From Chromatiales bacterium (GTDB lineage: Bacteria > Pseudomonadota > Gammaproteobacteria > JAGRCI01): a DNA stretch of 64,000 nt. Below are positions 7,898 to 16,965 of the stretch, one piece after another. Each line of letters starts with the position of its first letter. The first letter of the stretch is position 1. Below the pieces are notes generated by a model. It searched no databases, was not told the origin of the DNA, and saw only the letters and a list, made by a program, of their open reading frames with translations. Both the position numbers and the translations under genes were made by a program. Location: contig JAGRGI010000096.1 in NCBI GenBank assembly GCA_020445565.1, forward strand, positions 23,017-87,016. The letters run 5' to 3'.

Positions 7898-10690
7898 TCA
7901 TGCGGTCACCAAAGCCCGTGCTGCGTCCAGGCGGATACGCGCGCCTGCCAACGCCTGACCAAGTTCCACCATGCGCTGCTGTTGTGCCTCGATTTCGTCT
8001 TGTCGAACCGACGGGTTCACCCGCGCCAGTGCCTTCAGGCGGTCCAACTCCAGACGCTCGCGTTCTTCCGCCAGGGCCATTGCCTTGTCGCGCAGAACGC
8101 CAAGTCGTTCGTCGGCCAGGGCCTCGGCGCGCTGGAAGCGTTTGCGCAGATCGCGATTGATGGCGCGGACGACGGCCTGGACACTGGTCGGTTCTACTTC
8201 CTCACAGGCGGCATTGAGGCGGTCGGGGGCGATGTTGGTGGCCAGGTCGCCGCCGTTGGGGCCGATCAACAGGCGTACCGGGGTACCGGGCAGGTAGTCG
8301 GCCACGCCTAAGCCGCGCGGTGCGGGACATTCGGCGATGTAGATCGCCTCCAGGAGAAGCTGGCCCGGTGGCAGTCCGCTGCGCCGTAGCGCCACCAGGG
8401 CGGCGTTGCCGAAATCGCCGTCGGCCATGGCGTCCATCATGCCGCCGATCAGGGGATGTTCCCAGGTCAGGAAGGCCAGGTCCTCGCGGGCCATGGCCTC
8501 GTCACGAGACAGGCAGGCGGGTAGTCCGTCCTCGCCGAGACCGGGTAACGCGCCGGTGGACATGTGGGCGCCGGGGCGCAGCAACAGCGCGCCGTCGGCC
8601 CGTTCCACCACGTCCACCCCCAGTTCGTCGCAGGCCCGCTCCAGGAATTCACTCAGCCCGGGTTTTGCGTCCTCTTCCCGCACGGCGAGGGTCAATGCCT
8701 CCGCTGGCTCTCGTCGGCAGGAATGCAATTCCAGCAGGCGGTCTCGGCCATGGCGCAATTGCTCGCGCAGCTCGGCCTCGCGCGTGCGGGTGTGGGCGAT
8801 CAAGTCCCCCAACAATGTCGGCTCATCCAGGGCCTGCTCGATCTCCTCGGCCAGATCGGCGAACACCGCCGGCGCAGCAGGGTTGGGTGCGGCGAAGGCG
8901 TTCAGGCTCTCGTTCAGCCAGCGGAACCAGCTCTCCTGTCGGGTTCCGGCGAAGTAGGGGACGTGGATACGCACTTGGCCCTGCTGGCCGATGCGGTCCA
9001 GGCGGCCGATGCGCTGTTCCAGCAGATCCGGGTCTTGGGGCAGGTCGAACAGAAACAGGTGGTGGGCGAACTGGAAGTTGCGGCCTTCGCTGCCGATCTC
9101 GGAGCAGACCAGCAGTCGAGCGCCCTGGGGATCGGCAAACCAGGCGGCGGCACGATCCTGGTCGACGATGCTCTGACCCCGATGGAACAGGCCCGCGGCC
9201 AGGCCGAAACGATCCTTCAGGGCGCTTTGCAACTCGCGGGCGGTCTCGTCGGCCTTGCAGATCACCAGGATTTTTTCGGGCTTGTACGTGTCGGCCAGCT
9301 TGGCGAGAGAGTCGACGCGGGGATCAAGCCGCCACCAGGGCGAATCGCCCGAATGCCCGCGCTCCGGGAACAGCCCCGCTGAATAGTCGGCGGGGGATTC
9401 AAGGGCCTGGGGTTCGCAGATGCGTTCGGGGAAGCCGCCTACCGCGGTGCGGGTGTTGCGGAACATCACCCGGCCGGTGCCGTGCCGATCCAACAAGCGG
9501 TTCAGCAATGCCGTGCGTGCGGCCTGTTCCTCACCCTTGGCAAGCAGCGGCAATACCTCTTCGTCGCCCAGGCGTTCACGCAGTACGGCAATGGTCTGCG
9601 CGTCCAGCGGGGTCTGCTCCAGCAGTGGGGCGATCTGCTCCGCCAGACTGGCGTAGCCTTGCTGTTCCGCTTCAAAGGCACTGAGATCGTGGAAACGGTG
9701 CGGGTCCAGCAGGCGCAGACGGGCGAAGTGGCCGCTGCGCCCGAGTTGCTCCGGTGTCGCTGTCAGCAGCAAGACGGACGGCGTGCGCTCGGCCAGGGCC
9801 TGAATGTGCAGGTATTCGGGGGAGGGACTGTCTGGCGTCCAGGCCAGACGATGTGCCTCGTCCACCACCAGCAGGTCCCAGCCCGCGGCCAACGCCTGCT
9901 CGAAGATGTCCGATCGGGCGCCGCACAGTTCCAGGGGCAGGATGCCGAGCTGGGACTCTTCGAACGGATTGCCCTCCTCAAGGGCGCTACAGCGCGCCTC
10001 GTCGAACAGGGAGAAACGCAGGTGAAAGCGGCGCAACAGCTCCACCAGCCACTGGTGCTGTAATGCCTGGGGCACCACCACCAGCACCCGCGCACTACGT
10101 CCGGTGATAAGGCGCCGATGGATGACCAGGCCGGCCTCGATGGTCTTGCCAAGGCCGACTTCGTCTGCCAGCAGCACTCTGGGCGCATGCCGATCGGCGA
10201 CCTCGCGGGCAACGTACATCTGATGGGGCAGGGGTTGTATGCGGGCCCCCAACAGGCCGCGCAGCGGCGAGGCCAGCTCCCGTGCGCGCGCCTGCTGGGC
10301 CTGGTAGCGCAGGTAGAAGCGGTTGTTGCGATCCGGTCGGGCGGCCAGCAGGCGGTCGCGAGGACCGTGCAACTCCAGGTCGAAGGCCAGGTCGGTTTCT
10401 GGGAGCTCCTGTTCGGTCTGCTCCTCGCCCAGGCATTGGTACACGCGCAGTCCGTCCTGTTCCCGGTAACCGGCAACGGTCAGCTGCGCACCGGCGGTGC
10501 TGCGGATCTGCTGGCCGGGCACCAGATCGACCCGTGCCAGAGGGGCGCTGTTGAGCGCGTAGCGTCGGGTCTCGCCGCTGGCCATAAAGACGACGTTGAT
10601 AAAGCGCCCGTCACTGCCCAGGATGGTGCCCAGACCCAGTTCCGGCTCGGTTTCGCTGACCCAGCGTTGCCCAGGGGCGAAATGATTCAT
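7898..10690 (-). CDS. rapA: RNA polymerase-associated ATPase RapA (HepA)
   Basis: 930-residue Swi2/Snf2-type ATPase that binds RNA polymerase core and promotes its recycling after transcription. The N-terminal Tudor-like region matches E. coli RapA closely (GQRWVSETEPELGLGT). It is followed by helicase motifs: Walker A in ADEVGLGKTIEAG, DEAH in VVDEAHRL, and motif VI in RIGRLDRIGQ. The ATG at 10690 is preferred over one six codons upstream because it matches the family start. It is the last gene of a minus-strand run that begins with the traB-like gene at 13880; the preceding small membrane-protein gene stops 29 bp upstream. Confidence 0.96.
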   Translation of the reverse strand: MNHFAPGQRWVSETEPELGLGTILGSDGRFINVVFMASGETRRYALNSAPLARVDLVPGQQIRSTAGAQLTVAGYREQDGLRVYQCLGEEQTEQELPETDLAFDLELHGPRDRLLAARPDRNNRFYLRYQAQQARARELASPLRGLLGARIQPLPHQMYVAREVADRHAPRVLLADEVGLGKTIEAGLVIHRRLITGRSARVLVVVPQALQHQWLVELLRRFHLRFSLFDEARCSALEEGNPFEESQLGILPLELCGARSDIFEQALAAGWDLLVVDEAHRLAWTPDSPSPEYLHIQALAERTPSVLLLTATPEQLGRSGHFARLRLLDPHRFHDLSAFEAEQQGYASLAEQIAPLLEQTPLDAQTIAVLRERLGDEEVLPLLAKGEEQAARTALLNRLLDRHGTGRVMFRNTRTAVGGFPERICEPQALESPADYSAGLFPERGHSGDSPWWRLDPRVDSLAKLADTYKPEKILVICKADETARELQSALKDRFGLAAGLFHRGQSIVDQDRAAAWFADPQGARLLVCSEIGSEGRNFQFAHHLFLFDLPQDPDLLEQRIGRLDRIGQQGQVRIHVPYFAGTRQESWFRWLNESLNAFAAPNPAAPAVFADLAEEIEQALDEPTLLGDLIAHTRTREAELREQLRHGRDRLLELHSCRREPAEALTLAVREEDAKPGLSEFLERACDELGVDVVERADGALLLRPGAHMSTGALPGLGEDGLPACLSRDEAMAREDLAFLTWEHPLIGGMMDAMADGDFGNAALVALRRSGLPPGQLLLEAIYIAECPAPRGLGVADYLPGTPVRLLIGPNGGDLATNIAPDRLNAACEEVEPTSVQAVVRAINRDLRKRFQRAEALADERLGVLRDKAMALAEERERLELDRLKALARVNPSVRQDEIEAQQQRMVELGQALAGARIRLDAARALVTA

Positions 10691-10719
10691 GGGGAGAGTT
10701 CCGAACAAAGGAAGTTGAA

Positions 10720-11127
10720 TTACGGCAGGCGGATGTCCTTGGCACCGACATCACCTTCGATCACCTCGACCCGTTCCATGTCGGCCACGGTCACGGTGCG
10801 GCCGTCCAGGGTGTTGAAGGAGCGGCCTTCGATGTTGGCGCGCCGGGTTCGGTAGATCTGCGCCTGGCCGGATTGAATGTTCACCACGCGAACCGATACC
10901 AGTTCCTGACCGTATTGCCAGTTGCGGTACAGGATGGAGGCCAGCGATGCTATCAGCAACAGGGCCACGACGCCGCCGATCAGCCAGGCCTTGCGCGAGG
11001 GTTTCGCTCCGGCCGATGGGGTGGTCGGCCGCGAGGGTTCCCCTTCCCGCACGCTGCTGGAGCGTGCGCCGATCACGATGAAGGCGACGATGATCACCAG
11101 CAGGGTAAGGAGGATCTTGCTCAGCAT
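10720..11127 (-). CDS. Small two-helix membrane protein of unknown function
   Basis: 135 residues. One hydrophobic helix at the N-terminus (about 1-20), a short Ser/Pro/Arg-rich loop, a second helix (about 46-64), then a soluble domain of about 70 residues rich in beta-strand-forming residues. The start at 11127 lies 7 bp after the trhO stop, so translation is probably coupled. A longer reading beginning inside trhO is not supported. No family recognised. Its position between trhO and rapA suggests co-expression, not function. Confidence 0.7.
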   Translation of the reverse strand: MLSKILLTLLVIIVAFIVIGARSSSVREGEPSRPTTPSAGAKPSRKAWLIGGVVALLLIASLASILYRNWQYGQELVSVRVVNIQSGQAQIYRTRRANIEGRSFNTLDGRTVTVADMERVEVIEGDVGAKDIRLP

Positions 11128-11134
11128 TGGGCCG

Positions 11135-12091
11135 TCAGCGTGTGAAGGGATCGGAGACCGGCGTGCCCGGCGCGGCACCGATATGCATCACGCCACGCGC
11201 CTCGGCCAGTTCCATCTGTTGGTGGCGTTCCTGGCAGGCGGCGCGCTTTTGCTCGCTCAAGCCCTGGTGACAATGGGGGCAGCATACCCCTTCCACGTAG
11301 CCGGGCTGTAGCCGGTCTTCGGGACTCACCGGCCAACGGCAGGCAGGGCATTCCAGGTAGTCGCCCGGCTGTAAGGCGTGTCCGACGGAAACCCGCCCGT
11401 CGAATACGAAGCACTCCCCGTTCCAGAGGCTGTTTTCAGCGGGGGTCTCTTCCAGGTAACGCAGAATGCCGCCGCGCAGGTGGTAAACCTGCTCAAAGCC
11501 CTGTTGCAGCAGGTAGGCCGTGGCCTTTTCACAGCGGATGCCGCCGGTGCAGAACAGGGCCACGCGCTTGTCCCGTTCCGGGTCCAGGTTCTGGCGCACG
11601 TAGTCGGGGAAGTCGCGAAACTGGTGAATGTCCGGCAGGCGGGCTCCGTCGAAGCTGCCGATGCCGGTTTCGTAATCGTTGCGGGTGTCCACCACGACCA
11701 CGTCGGGTTGTTCGATCAGGGCATTCCAGTCCCCGGCCTCCACGTATTCGCCCACCTGTCGGTTCGGGTCCAGTTCCGGCACGCCCAGGGTGACGATCTC
11801 CCGTTTCAGTTTCACCTTCATGCGGTGAAACGGGCAGGCGTGGGCATAGGATTCCTTGTACTCCATGCCGGCCATACGCGGATCGGCCCCCAGCCAGCCC
11901 TTGAGCACATCGATGGCAGAGCGCGTGCCGGCCACCGTGCCGTTGATGCCTTCTGGGGCCAGCAGCAGGGTGCCGTGAATACGTTCCCGCCGGCATAGGC
12001 TCAGCAGGGGTTCGCGCCACTGAAGGTAATCGGTCAGGGGGGCGAATCGGTAGAGGGCGGCGACGACGCAGACGGGCTCGGTCATGGTCAC
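11135..12091 (-). CDS. trhO: tRNA uridine(34) hydroxylase, rhodanese family (TrhO/YceA)
   Basis: 318 residues. An N-terminal acylphosphatase-like domain (residues about 8-95, with [14 protein letters not shown]) precedes a rhodanese domain with the invariant loop [10 protein letters not shown]; Cys181 is the expected active-site cysteine. A C-terminal cysteine-rich tail (CPACRWP ... CCPHCHQ) may bind zinc. The family carries out oxygen-dependent 5-hydroxylation of U34 in tRNAs, the first step to cmo5U-type modifications. It is flanked by yaeQ 36 bp upstream and the small membrane-protein gene 7 bp downstream. Confidence 0.93.
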   Translation of the reverse strand: MTMTEPVCVVAALYRFAPLTDYLQWREPLLSLCRRERIHGTLLLAPEGINGTVAGTRSAIDVLKGWLGADPRMAGMEYKESYAHACPFHRMKVKLKREIVTLGVPELDPNRQVGEYVEAGDWNALIEQPDVVVVDTRNDYETGIGSFDGARLPDIHQFRDFPDYVRQNLDPERDKRVALFCTGGIRCEKATAYLLQQGFEQVYHLRGGILRYLEETPAENSLWNGECFVFDGRVSVGHALQPGDYLECPACRWPVSPEDRLQPGYVEGVCCPHCHQGLSEQKRAACQERHQQMELAEARGVMHIGAAPGTPVSDPFTR

Positions 12092-12127
12092 AGGGCAGTC
12101 AATCGGGATCGGGCGACATCATACCCT

Positions 12128-12682
12128 TTAAATGGTGCTGGGTGGGTCACCCAACTCCGGGTTTAGGGAAATTTCCTTCATTGTGCCGCCGTGGTCCAGG
12201 TACATCACGCCGCCGGCGATGGTGCAGATCCAGTTGATTGACTTGTCCAAGCCGTCGGTCAGGGTCGCGAGTGCCTCGTCGGGCAGAACCAGCAGACTCA
12301 GACCGGCGCGATCGCTCAACAGGGGCAATTCCCGCTTGCGCCAGTTGCCGCGGCGGTCGCCATACAGAAGGACCACCAGACGTCCGGCCCCGCGGGAGTG
12401 TTTGCGTAGGCGTTCGGCATCCGGTGTGCCCACCTCGATCCAGAGCGACGGCCTGCCGTCGTCGTCCAAAACCCATAAATCCGGTTCGTCGCCCGCGCAC
12501 ACACCCTTGGTGAAACGCAGCCGCTCATCGTAAAAGGCCAGGTAGGCAAGCAGCCGGGCCACCAGACGCTCGGCGGTCTCCGACGGATGCCAGGCCAGAC
12601 TGAGGCGCAGATCCTGGTAGACATTGCGGTCGCTGTCGGCCAGCGACACCGCCGCGCGTACGATACGGGTACCTTGTGCCAT
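12128..12682 (-). CDS. YaeQ family protein (PD-(D/E)XK-like fold)
   Basis: 184 residues with the conserved YaeQ pattern: DRNVYQDLRLSLAWHPSET, then LAYLAFYDERLRFTKGVCAGDEPDLW and LWIEVGTPD. The acidic and Lys/Glu positions match the nuclease-like fold assigned to this family, but no enzymatic activity is firmly established; E. coli YaeQ was described as a suppressor of rfaH haemolysin defects. The ATG is 1 bp from the traB-like stop, so the two genes are coupled. Confidence 0.9.
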   Translation of the reverse strand: MAQGTRIVRAAVSLADSDRNVYQDLRLSLAWHPSETAERLVARLLAYLAFYDERLRFTKGVCAGDEPDLWVLDDDGRPSLWIEVGTPDAERLRKHSRGAGRLVVLLYGDRRGNWRKRELPLLSDRAGLSLLVLPDEALATLTDGLDKSINWICTIAGGVMYLDHGGTMKEISLNPELGDPPSTI

Positions 12683-12683
12683 C

Positions 12684-13880
12684 TCAGTTCAAATGATCGA
12701 AGATGCGGAAGCCGGCCAGATAGGTCCCGACGGCCGATCCCAGTGTACTGAACAGGAATACCAGCAGGGTGCGGGCGACGCGGTTCTTCCACCAGCCTTT
12801 GATCTGGGCGGTGTCATGGCGCAATCGACCGAAGTCTCCGACACTGGGTTTGCGCAGGTAGATTTCGATGGCGGCAGTCACCATGCCGGCACCGATGGTC
12901 GGGTTAAGCGAGGTGATGGGCGCCGCCACGAAGGCCCCCAGTACCGTCAGAGGATGGCCGGCGGCAATCAAGGCGCCCAGGGCCGACAGCCCGCCGTTGA
13001 TCAGTACCCACTCCATCACCAGGGTCCAGCCCAGCTCCGGGCTGCGTTGAAAGCCGATGCCGAAACCGATGAACACCAGGGCCACGATCAGCCAGGGAAT
13101 GAGCCTGGGCCAGCGGGACTTTGGCGGCAGATGATCCAGTTCGGAAAGTTCCACCCCGGGGTCCTTGCCGGTGTCCGCAAGATAGCGACCGATGCCTTGC
13201 AGGTGTCCGGCGCCGACAACCGCCAACACGTCGCTCGCCGAACCGCTTTCCATCTCCTGGCGCAGCCGCGCGGCCATGTAGCGATCGCGTTCGTCGATCA
13301 GGGGCCGATACAGGTCTTTCTCCTCCGCGGCGAACTCGGCGAAGGTGGTCTCCAGCATGTCGCCCTCCTTGAGTCGTTCGATGTCCTCTTCTTTTACCTG
13401 CTCTCGACTTACCACGCTGGCCATCAACCCGGCGAACAGGTTCAGTCGCCGCCACCAGGGGATCGCCCCGTAGATACGCTTGAGGGTGATACCGATCTCC
13501 CGATCGATGAGCCACACCGGTTGGTGTGCCTGCCGGGCCGAATGAATGGCGGCGCGCATCTCGGCACCCGGTTCGATGCCGAATTGTTCGGCCAGTCGCT
13601 GTTGATAGGCGCCCAGTGCCAGACTGGCCATCACCATGGGGGCCTGCCCCTTGCGCATTACCTCGAATAGGTCCATCTTTGCCAGTGCGTCCGGGTCCAT
13701 GATGGCGTGATAGCGGCTCGGGCAGAGTTCCACCGCCACCGCGTCGAAATCGCGTTCGGCCAGCAGCTGGCGAACCTTGTCCGCGCTGGCGCGGGATACA
13801 TGGGCTGTGCCCAGTATCGTGATCTTGCGTCCCCCGAGTTCGATCTCGAGCAGAGGTTCATCGGCAACGCTGGAACTCAT
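12684..13880 (-). CDS. TraB/PrgY-family membrane protein
   Basis: 398 residues. The N-terminal TIKI/TraB-type domain begins with GRKITILGTAHVS and contains VELCPSRYHAI and WLIDREIGITLKRI. The C-terminal 150 residues hold about four hydrophobic helices. The family is named after plasmid TraB and PrgY, which limit pheromone activity in enterococci; chromosomal bacterial copies have no agreed function, though metalloprotease-like activity is proposed for related Tiki domains. ATG 13880 is chosen; GTG 13898 is possible. It is the first gene of the run leading to rapA. Confidence 0.86.
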   Translation of the reverse strand: MSSSVADEPLLEIELGGRKITILGTAHVSRASADKVRQLLAERDFDAVAVELCPSRYHAIMDPDALAKMDLFEVMRKGQAPMVMASLALGAYQQRLAEQFGIEPGAEMRAAIHSARQAHQPVWLIDREIGITLKRIYGAIPWWRRLNLFAGLMASVVSREQVKEEDIERLKEGDMLETTFAEFAAEEKDLYRPLIDERDRYMAARLRQEMESGSASDVLAVVGAGHLQGIGRYLADTGKDPGVELSELDHLPPKSRWPRLIPWLIVALVFIGFGIGFQRSPELGWTLVMEWVLINGGLSALGALIAAGHPLTVLGAFVAAPITSLNPTIGAGMVTAAIEIYLRKPSVGDFGRLRHDTAQIKGWWKNRVARTLLVFLFSTLGSAVGTYLAGFRIFDHLN

Positions 13881-13971
13881 TGGAACTCGCACCCTCACGC
13901 AAAAGTCTCATGATACGCCTTCCTGCCCAGGCAAAGGAGGGCATGACCATCCCCCATTTCGAGGAAAATAC

Positions 13972-14649
13972 ATGCGTTCAATGATCAGCGCCGGCCTGTT
14001 GGCCGTAGCCGTGAGTTCTATTGCCCAGGCCGCCGAGCCTGCTCTGGAAACCCTCTCTCAACGCTATAGCTACACGGTTGGCTACCAGCTGGGTCAGCGT
14101 CTCGCTACCCAGGAGACGGAGCTGGACCCGGCCGCATTTGCCGCGGCTGTCCAGGATGCGCTGGGCGGCGTCGATGCGCGTCTGTCGATGGAAGACCGGC
14201 GCAAGACCATGACCGAGTGGAGTGCGGCGCAACAGGCCGCCGCAGCGGAAGCTGCGCAGGCGAATCTGGAATCCGGCCAGTCCTTTCTCGCGGACAATGC
14301 CAAGCGCGAGGGCGTGACCGTATTGCCCAGCGGGCTGCAATATGAGGTTCTGTCCAGTGGTGAGGGCAAGACGCCGGCGGCAGACCAGACCGTGGTGGTG
14401 CACTACGAAGGGACTCTGATCGACGGGACCGTGTTCGACAGCTCCCGCAAGCGCGGAGCGCCGGCCACTTTCTCCCTGGCCGGCGTCATCGATGGCTTCA
14501 AGGAGGCGCTCACTCACATGAAAGAGGGCGATCACTGGAAGGTCTTTATCCCCTCCGAGCTGGGCTACGGCGCCCGTGGTGCGGGTCAGTCCATCGGCCC
14601 CAATTCGGCGCTGATCTTCGACCTGGAACTGCTCGAAGTGAAGAGCTGA
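13972..14649 (+). CDS. FKBP-type peptidyl-prolyl isomerase, Mip/FkpA-like, periplasmic
   Basis: 225 residues. The start at 13972 has GAGG 7 nt upstream and gives a signal peptide ending AQAA. An N-terminal dimerisation and helical region (about residues 25-115) is followed by a C-terminal FKBP domain with VVHYEGTLIDGTVFDSS, GVIDGFKEALTHMKEGDHW, and FIPSELGYGARGAGQSIGPNS. This architecture is that of Mip, FkpA and FklB, which catalyse prolyl isomerisation and act as folding chaperones in the periplasm. It is divergent from the traB-like gene. Confidence 0.93.
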   Translation: MRSMISAGLLAVAVSSIAQAAEPALETLSQRYSYTVGYQLGQRLATQETELDPAAFAAAVQDALGGVDARLSMEDRRKTMTEWSAAQQAAAAEAAQANLESGQSFLADNAKREGVTVLPSGLQYEVLSSGEGKTPAADQTVVVHYEGTLIDGTVFDSSRKRGAPATFSLAGVIDGFKEALTHMKEGDHWKVFIPSELGYGARGAGQSIGPNSALIFDLELLEVKS

Positions 14650-14660
14650 AGTCAGGCAAG

Positions 14661-14682
14661 GGCCGATCCTTGTGGATCGGCC
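14661..14682. terminator. Perfect 9-bp hairpin between convergent genes
   Basis: Arms GGCCGATCC and GGATCGGCC around a TTGT loop, 11 bp after the FKBP stop and 9 bp before the stop of the converging gene. No T-run follows on either strand, so it is either a weak terminator or an RNA-stabilising stem. Confidence 0.45.
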
Positions 14683-14691
14683 GAACGCGCT

Positions 14692-15306
14692 TCAGCTACG
14701 GGTAACGATTCGGAAATATTTGGCCGGTTCGTTGCTGTTGAGTTCGATGATCCCGCCGTGCTGGGAACTGTCCCCCGGTAGCAGCGTGGGCGCCTGGAAG
14801 GCACGCAGCTCCGAGCTGCCCAACTCGATGCCCAGGCGATTGAAAAGCGAGATGGTCAGATCCGGATTGACCATGCGCTGAGACAGATTCTGCAACTTGA
14901 TTTGGTACTCCCAGGCACCGCTGCCGCGGCGATTCAACGGCGTGAATTCGATGGAGCGGACATAGCCCTGGGCGATCTCCAGCTTGGTGTTCTCCTTGAT
15001 CGCTGTCAGGTTTGGGATCCTGTCCAGCACCAGGGCGGCGAACTCGCGCTCCATGTCCTGAATCTCCGAGCGCAACTCCTTGATCTGGGCCTGCGTGGCC
15101 TGCTTGTCTTCGGCCACTGAGGCCATCTTGCTGTGGTAACCGTTGAGCAGCAAAACGATAACGGTCAGGGCCATGGCGATGACCAGGACCACCACCCAGA
15201 TCATGCGTCGTCCCAATTTCGCCTTGCGCTCGAACTGTACCAACAGTTCGTTTTTTTGTTCCACCGACATGTCGTCTAGGAATTCGCTGATGTCTGGTGT
15301 TCTCAT
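14692..15306 (-). CDS. Single-pass membrane protein with periplasmic coiled coil, unknown function
   Basis: 204 residues, family not recognised. A short charged cytoplasmic segment (EFLDDMSVEQKNELLVQFER) is followed by one transmembrane helix at about residues 35-57, a coiled coil (KQATQAQIKELRSEIQDMER) and a beta-rich C-terminal domain that may be immunoglobulin-like. The ATG at 15306 with AGG upstream is preferred to the GTG at 15336. It stands alone between converging and same-strand neighbours. Confidence 0.65.
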   Translation of the reverse strand: MRTPDISEFLDDMSVEQKNELLVQFERKAKLGRRMIWVVVLVIAMALTVIVLLLNGYHSKMASVAEDKQATQAQIKELRSEIQDMEREFAALVLDRIPNLTAIKENTKLEIAQGYVRSIEFTPLNRRGSGAWEYQIKLQNLSQRMVNPDLTISLFNRLGIELGSSELRAFQAPTLLPGDSSQHGGIIELNSNEPAKYFRIVTRS

Positions 15307-15431
15307 TGACGTACCTGGTTCTCTTGATTGATTCACTAACAGCGTGACGTCGATCCGCTTGGGGATCTGGTCCCTAGGAAAAATCAGCGCGGGATTATGT
15401 ACATACTAACTCGGGCGTGAGTTGGACGGCA

Positions 15432-16550
15432 TTAGGGGTATCCCGCGTCCCGCCCGGTTTCTTGTCCATCGTTTGCCGATCTGTCGTCTGTTTCGTCTGC
15501 CAGACGATTCAGGTCGATACCCATCTCTTCGGCGCGGCGTCGCCAAAGTTTACGGGCGAGTACTTGCATATCCACTTCCCTGTCGCCTTCGTCGACGATT
15601 TCGAGGCCGAGAAGGGTCTCTTGAATATCTTCCAGGGTGACGATGCCGTCGGTGCCGCCAAAGGGGTCGACCACCAGCATGATGTGAGCGCGCTGGTCCA
15701 GGAATGCCTTGAAAGCCTTGAGTACGGTGGTCGCGGCGGAAATCGTCGGTAGCGGGCGGCGATAGATCGACAGGGCGTTCGCGCCGTTGCCGCGTGCCTT
15801 AGCCAACAGCAGGTCGACACGCAGCACAAAGCCGTTGATGCGATCCTTGTCGCGGGCGTAGATGGGGATTCGCGAAAAGCGTTCACTGGCATGTTGGGCA
15901 AAGAAGGCGTCCACGGTCATGTCCTCAGGCAGTGAGAACATCACCGTGCGTGGCGTCATCACGCCTTCTACCGGGGTATGGTGCATGGTGAAGAGATTTT
16001 TGATGATCCGGGTCTCCTGGCTGGCCAGTTGGCCTTCTTTTTCACCCATTTCGGCCATGGCCGCGAATTCCTCGCGGTTGAATCCCCGCAGGCTGGGGCC
16101 GTGGGAAAGGCCGGCCGTGAGCTTTTCCGACAGCAGCACGAAGGGGTAAAGGACCAGGATCAGGTACTTGAGCGAATAGGCAGTGAGCGGTGCCAGTTGC
16201 CGCCAGTACTTCGCCCCCAGGGTCTTGGGGATGATTTCCGACAGCACCAGTATCAGCAGCGTAAGCACCGCCGAGGCTATACCCACATAGGCATTGCCGA
16301 ACACCAAGGCAGCCTGGGCGCCCGCGCCGGCGGCGCCCAGGGTGTGGGCGATGGTATTGAGGGTGAGGATGGCGGCCAGGGGACGGTTGATGTCTTGTTT
16401 GAAGTGCTCCAGCAGTTTGCCGGAGGGCTTTCCCTCTTTCACCATTAGGGCCACATAGGGTGATGTAACGCTTAACAGCACCGCCTCGGCCACAGAGCAG
16501 AGAAAGGAAAATCCCAGCGCGATGAAGACGTAGATGAGCAGCAAGGTCAT
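15432..16550 (-). CDS. CNNM/CorC-type (DUF21 + CBS pair) membrane protein
   Basis: 372 residues. The N-terminal DUF21 transmembrane domain (about residues 1-180) contains SVAEAVLLSVTSP and LVLSEIIPKTLGA, followed by two CBS motifs (EGVMTPRTVMFSLPED and GIVTLEDIQETLLGLEIVDE). These proteins are linked to magnesium and cobalt efflux or resistance. The C-terminal CorC/HlyC transporter-associated domain of longer homologues is missing; the protein ends about 40 residues after the second CBS domain. The ATG at 16550 is chosen, with a GTG at 16592 as alternative; neither has a strong ribosome site. Confidence 0.88.
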   Translation of the reverse strand: MTLLLIYVFIALGFSFLCSVAEAVLLSVTSPYVALMVKEGKPSGKLLEHFKQDINRPLAAILTLNTIAHTLGAAGAGAQAALVFGNAYVGIASAVLTLLILVLSEIIPKTLGAKYWRQLAPLTAYSLKYLILVLYPFVLLSEKLTAGLSHGPSLRGFNREEFAAMAEMGEKEGQLASQETRIIKNLFTMHHTPVEGVMTPRTVMFSLPEDMTVDAFFAQHASERFSRIPIYARDKDRINGFVLRVDLLLAKARGNGANALSIYRRPLPTISAATTVLKAFKAFLDQRAHIMLVVDPFGGTDGIVTLEDIQETLLGLEIVDEGDREVDMQVLARKLWRRRAEEMGIDLNRLADETDDRSANDGQETGRDAGYP

Positions 16551-16639
16551 GGTGGCGGTCAGTGCGTGGGGTGCAATGGGGGGCGGTGACACGACAAACG
16601 GTTTTCTGCACCTGGATGTTGTGGCACGTACCTCGCCGA

Positions 16640-16658
16640 GTTGATGAGAATCATTTGT
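16640..16658. promoter_or_regulatory. Fur-box-like site upstream of the DUF3149 gene
   Basis: The 19 bp starting GTTGATGAGAATCATT match the classical Fur consensus at 13 of 19 positions, including the central GA-AATCATT block. It lies between two divergent genes, 64 bp before the start of the DUF3149 gene. A match of this quality can occur by chance. Confidence 0.3.
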
Positions 16659-16721
16659 TCTACACTAAGATCTGCTTATGCTTTTCCAACAATAACGCAT
16701 ACGAGCGCGGAGGGTGAAACC

Positions 16722-16856
16722 ATGGATCTTTGGATGGATCTTCTGTTCGGCAACGACATCGGGCTGATGAGCATGATCGTGCTCGCTGTGTTGCTGGGGA
16801 TTGGCTTTTTCTTCATCTGGCTGTTCGTGGCCAAGTCACGGGAGCCGGATGCATAG
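16722..16856 (+). CDS. DUF3149 single-helix micro-protein
   Basis: 44 residues: MDLWMDLLFGNDIGLMSM, a transmembrane helix (about residues 16-37) and a short positively charged tail. The DLLFGNDIGLMS signature is that of DUF3149, a family of tiny inner-membrane proteins in beta- and gammaproteobacteria with no known function. A GGAGGG ribosome site lies 7 nt before the ATG. It is divergent from the CNNM-type gene. Confidence 0.8.
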   Translation: MDLWMDLLFGNDIGLMSMIVLAVLLGIGFFFIWLFVAKSREPDA

Positions 16857-16911
16857 CGTGGTCGCGGGGCGATTGTAACGCCAGGTTTGTGTTGAGTGAC
16901 GCGGCAGGCAA

Positions 16912-16941
16912 GGGCCGGCGGTAGTTTGGCGCCGTCGGCCC
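16912..16941. terminator. Stem-loop between convergent genes
   Basis: Arms GGGCCGGCGG and CCGTCGGCCC (one G-T pair) around a 10-nt loop, in the 109-bp gap between the DUF3149 gene and the converging outer-membrane protein gene. It is GC-rich with no good T-run; a bidirectional terminator is plausible. Confidence 0.35.
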
Positions 16942-16965
16942 GAGCCCTGTTTCGCGTTGACCGAT

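Noticed and set aside
7900..10500. Several 70-450 codon plus-strand frames over rapA
   Set aside because: Arg/Pro/Gly-rich shadow translations of a GC-rich gene on the other strand; none has a ribosome site or a domain.
15402..15420. AACTC ... GAGTT stem near the CNNM-type gene end
   Set aside because: Only a 5-bp arm and no T-run; too weak to call a terminator.
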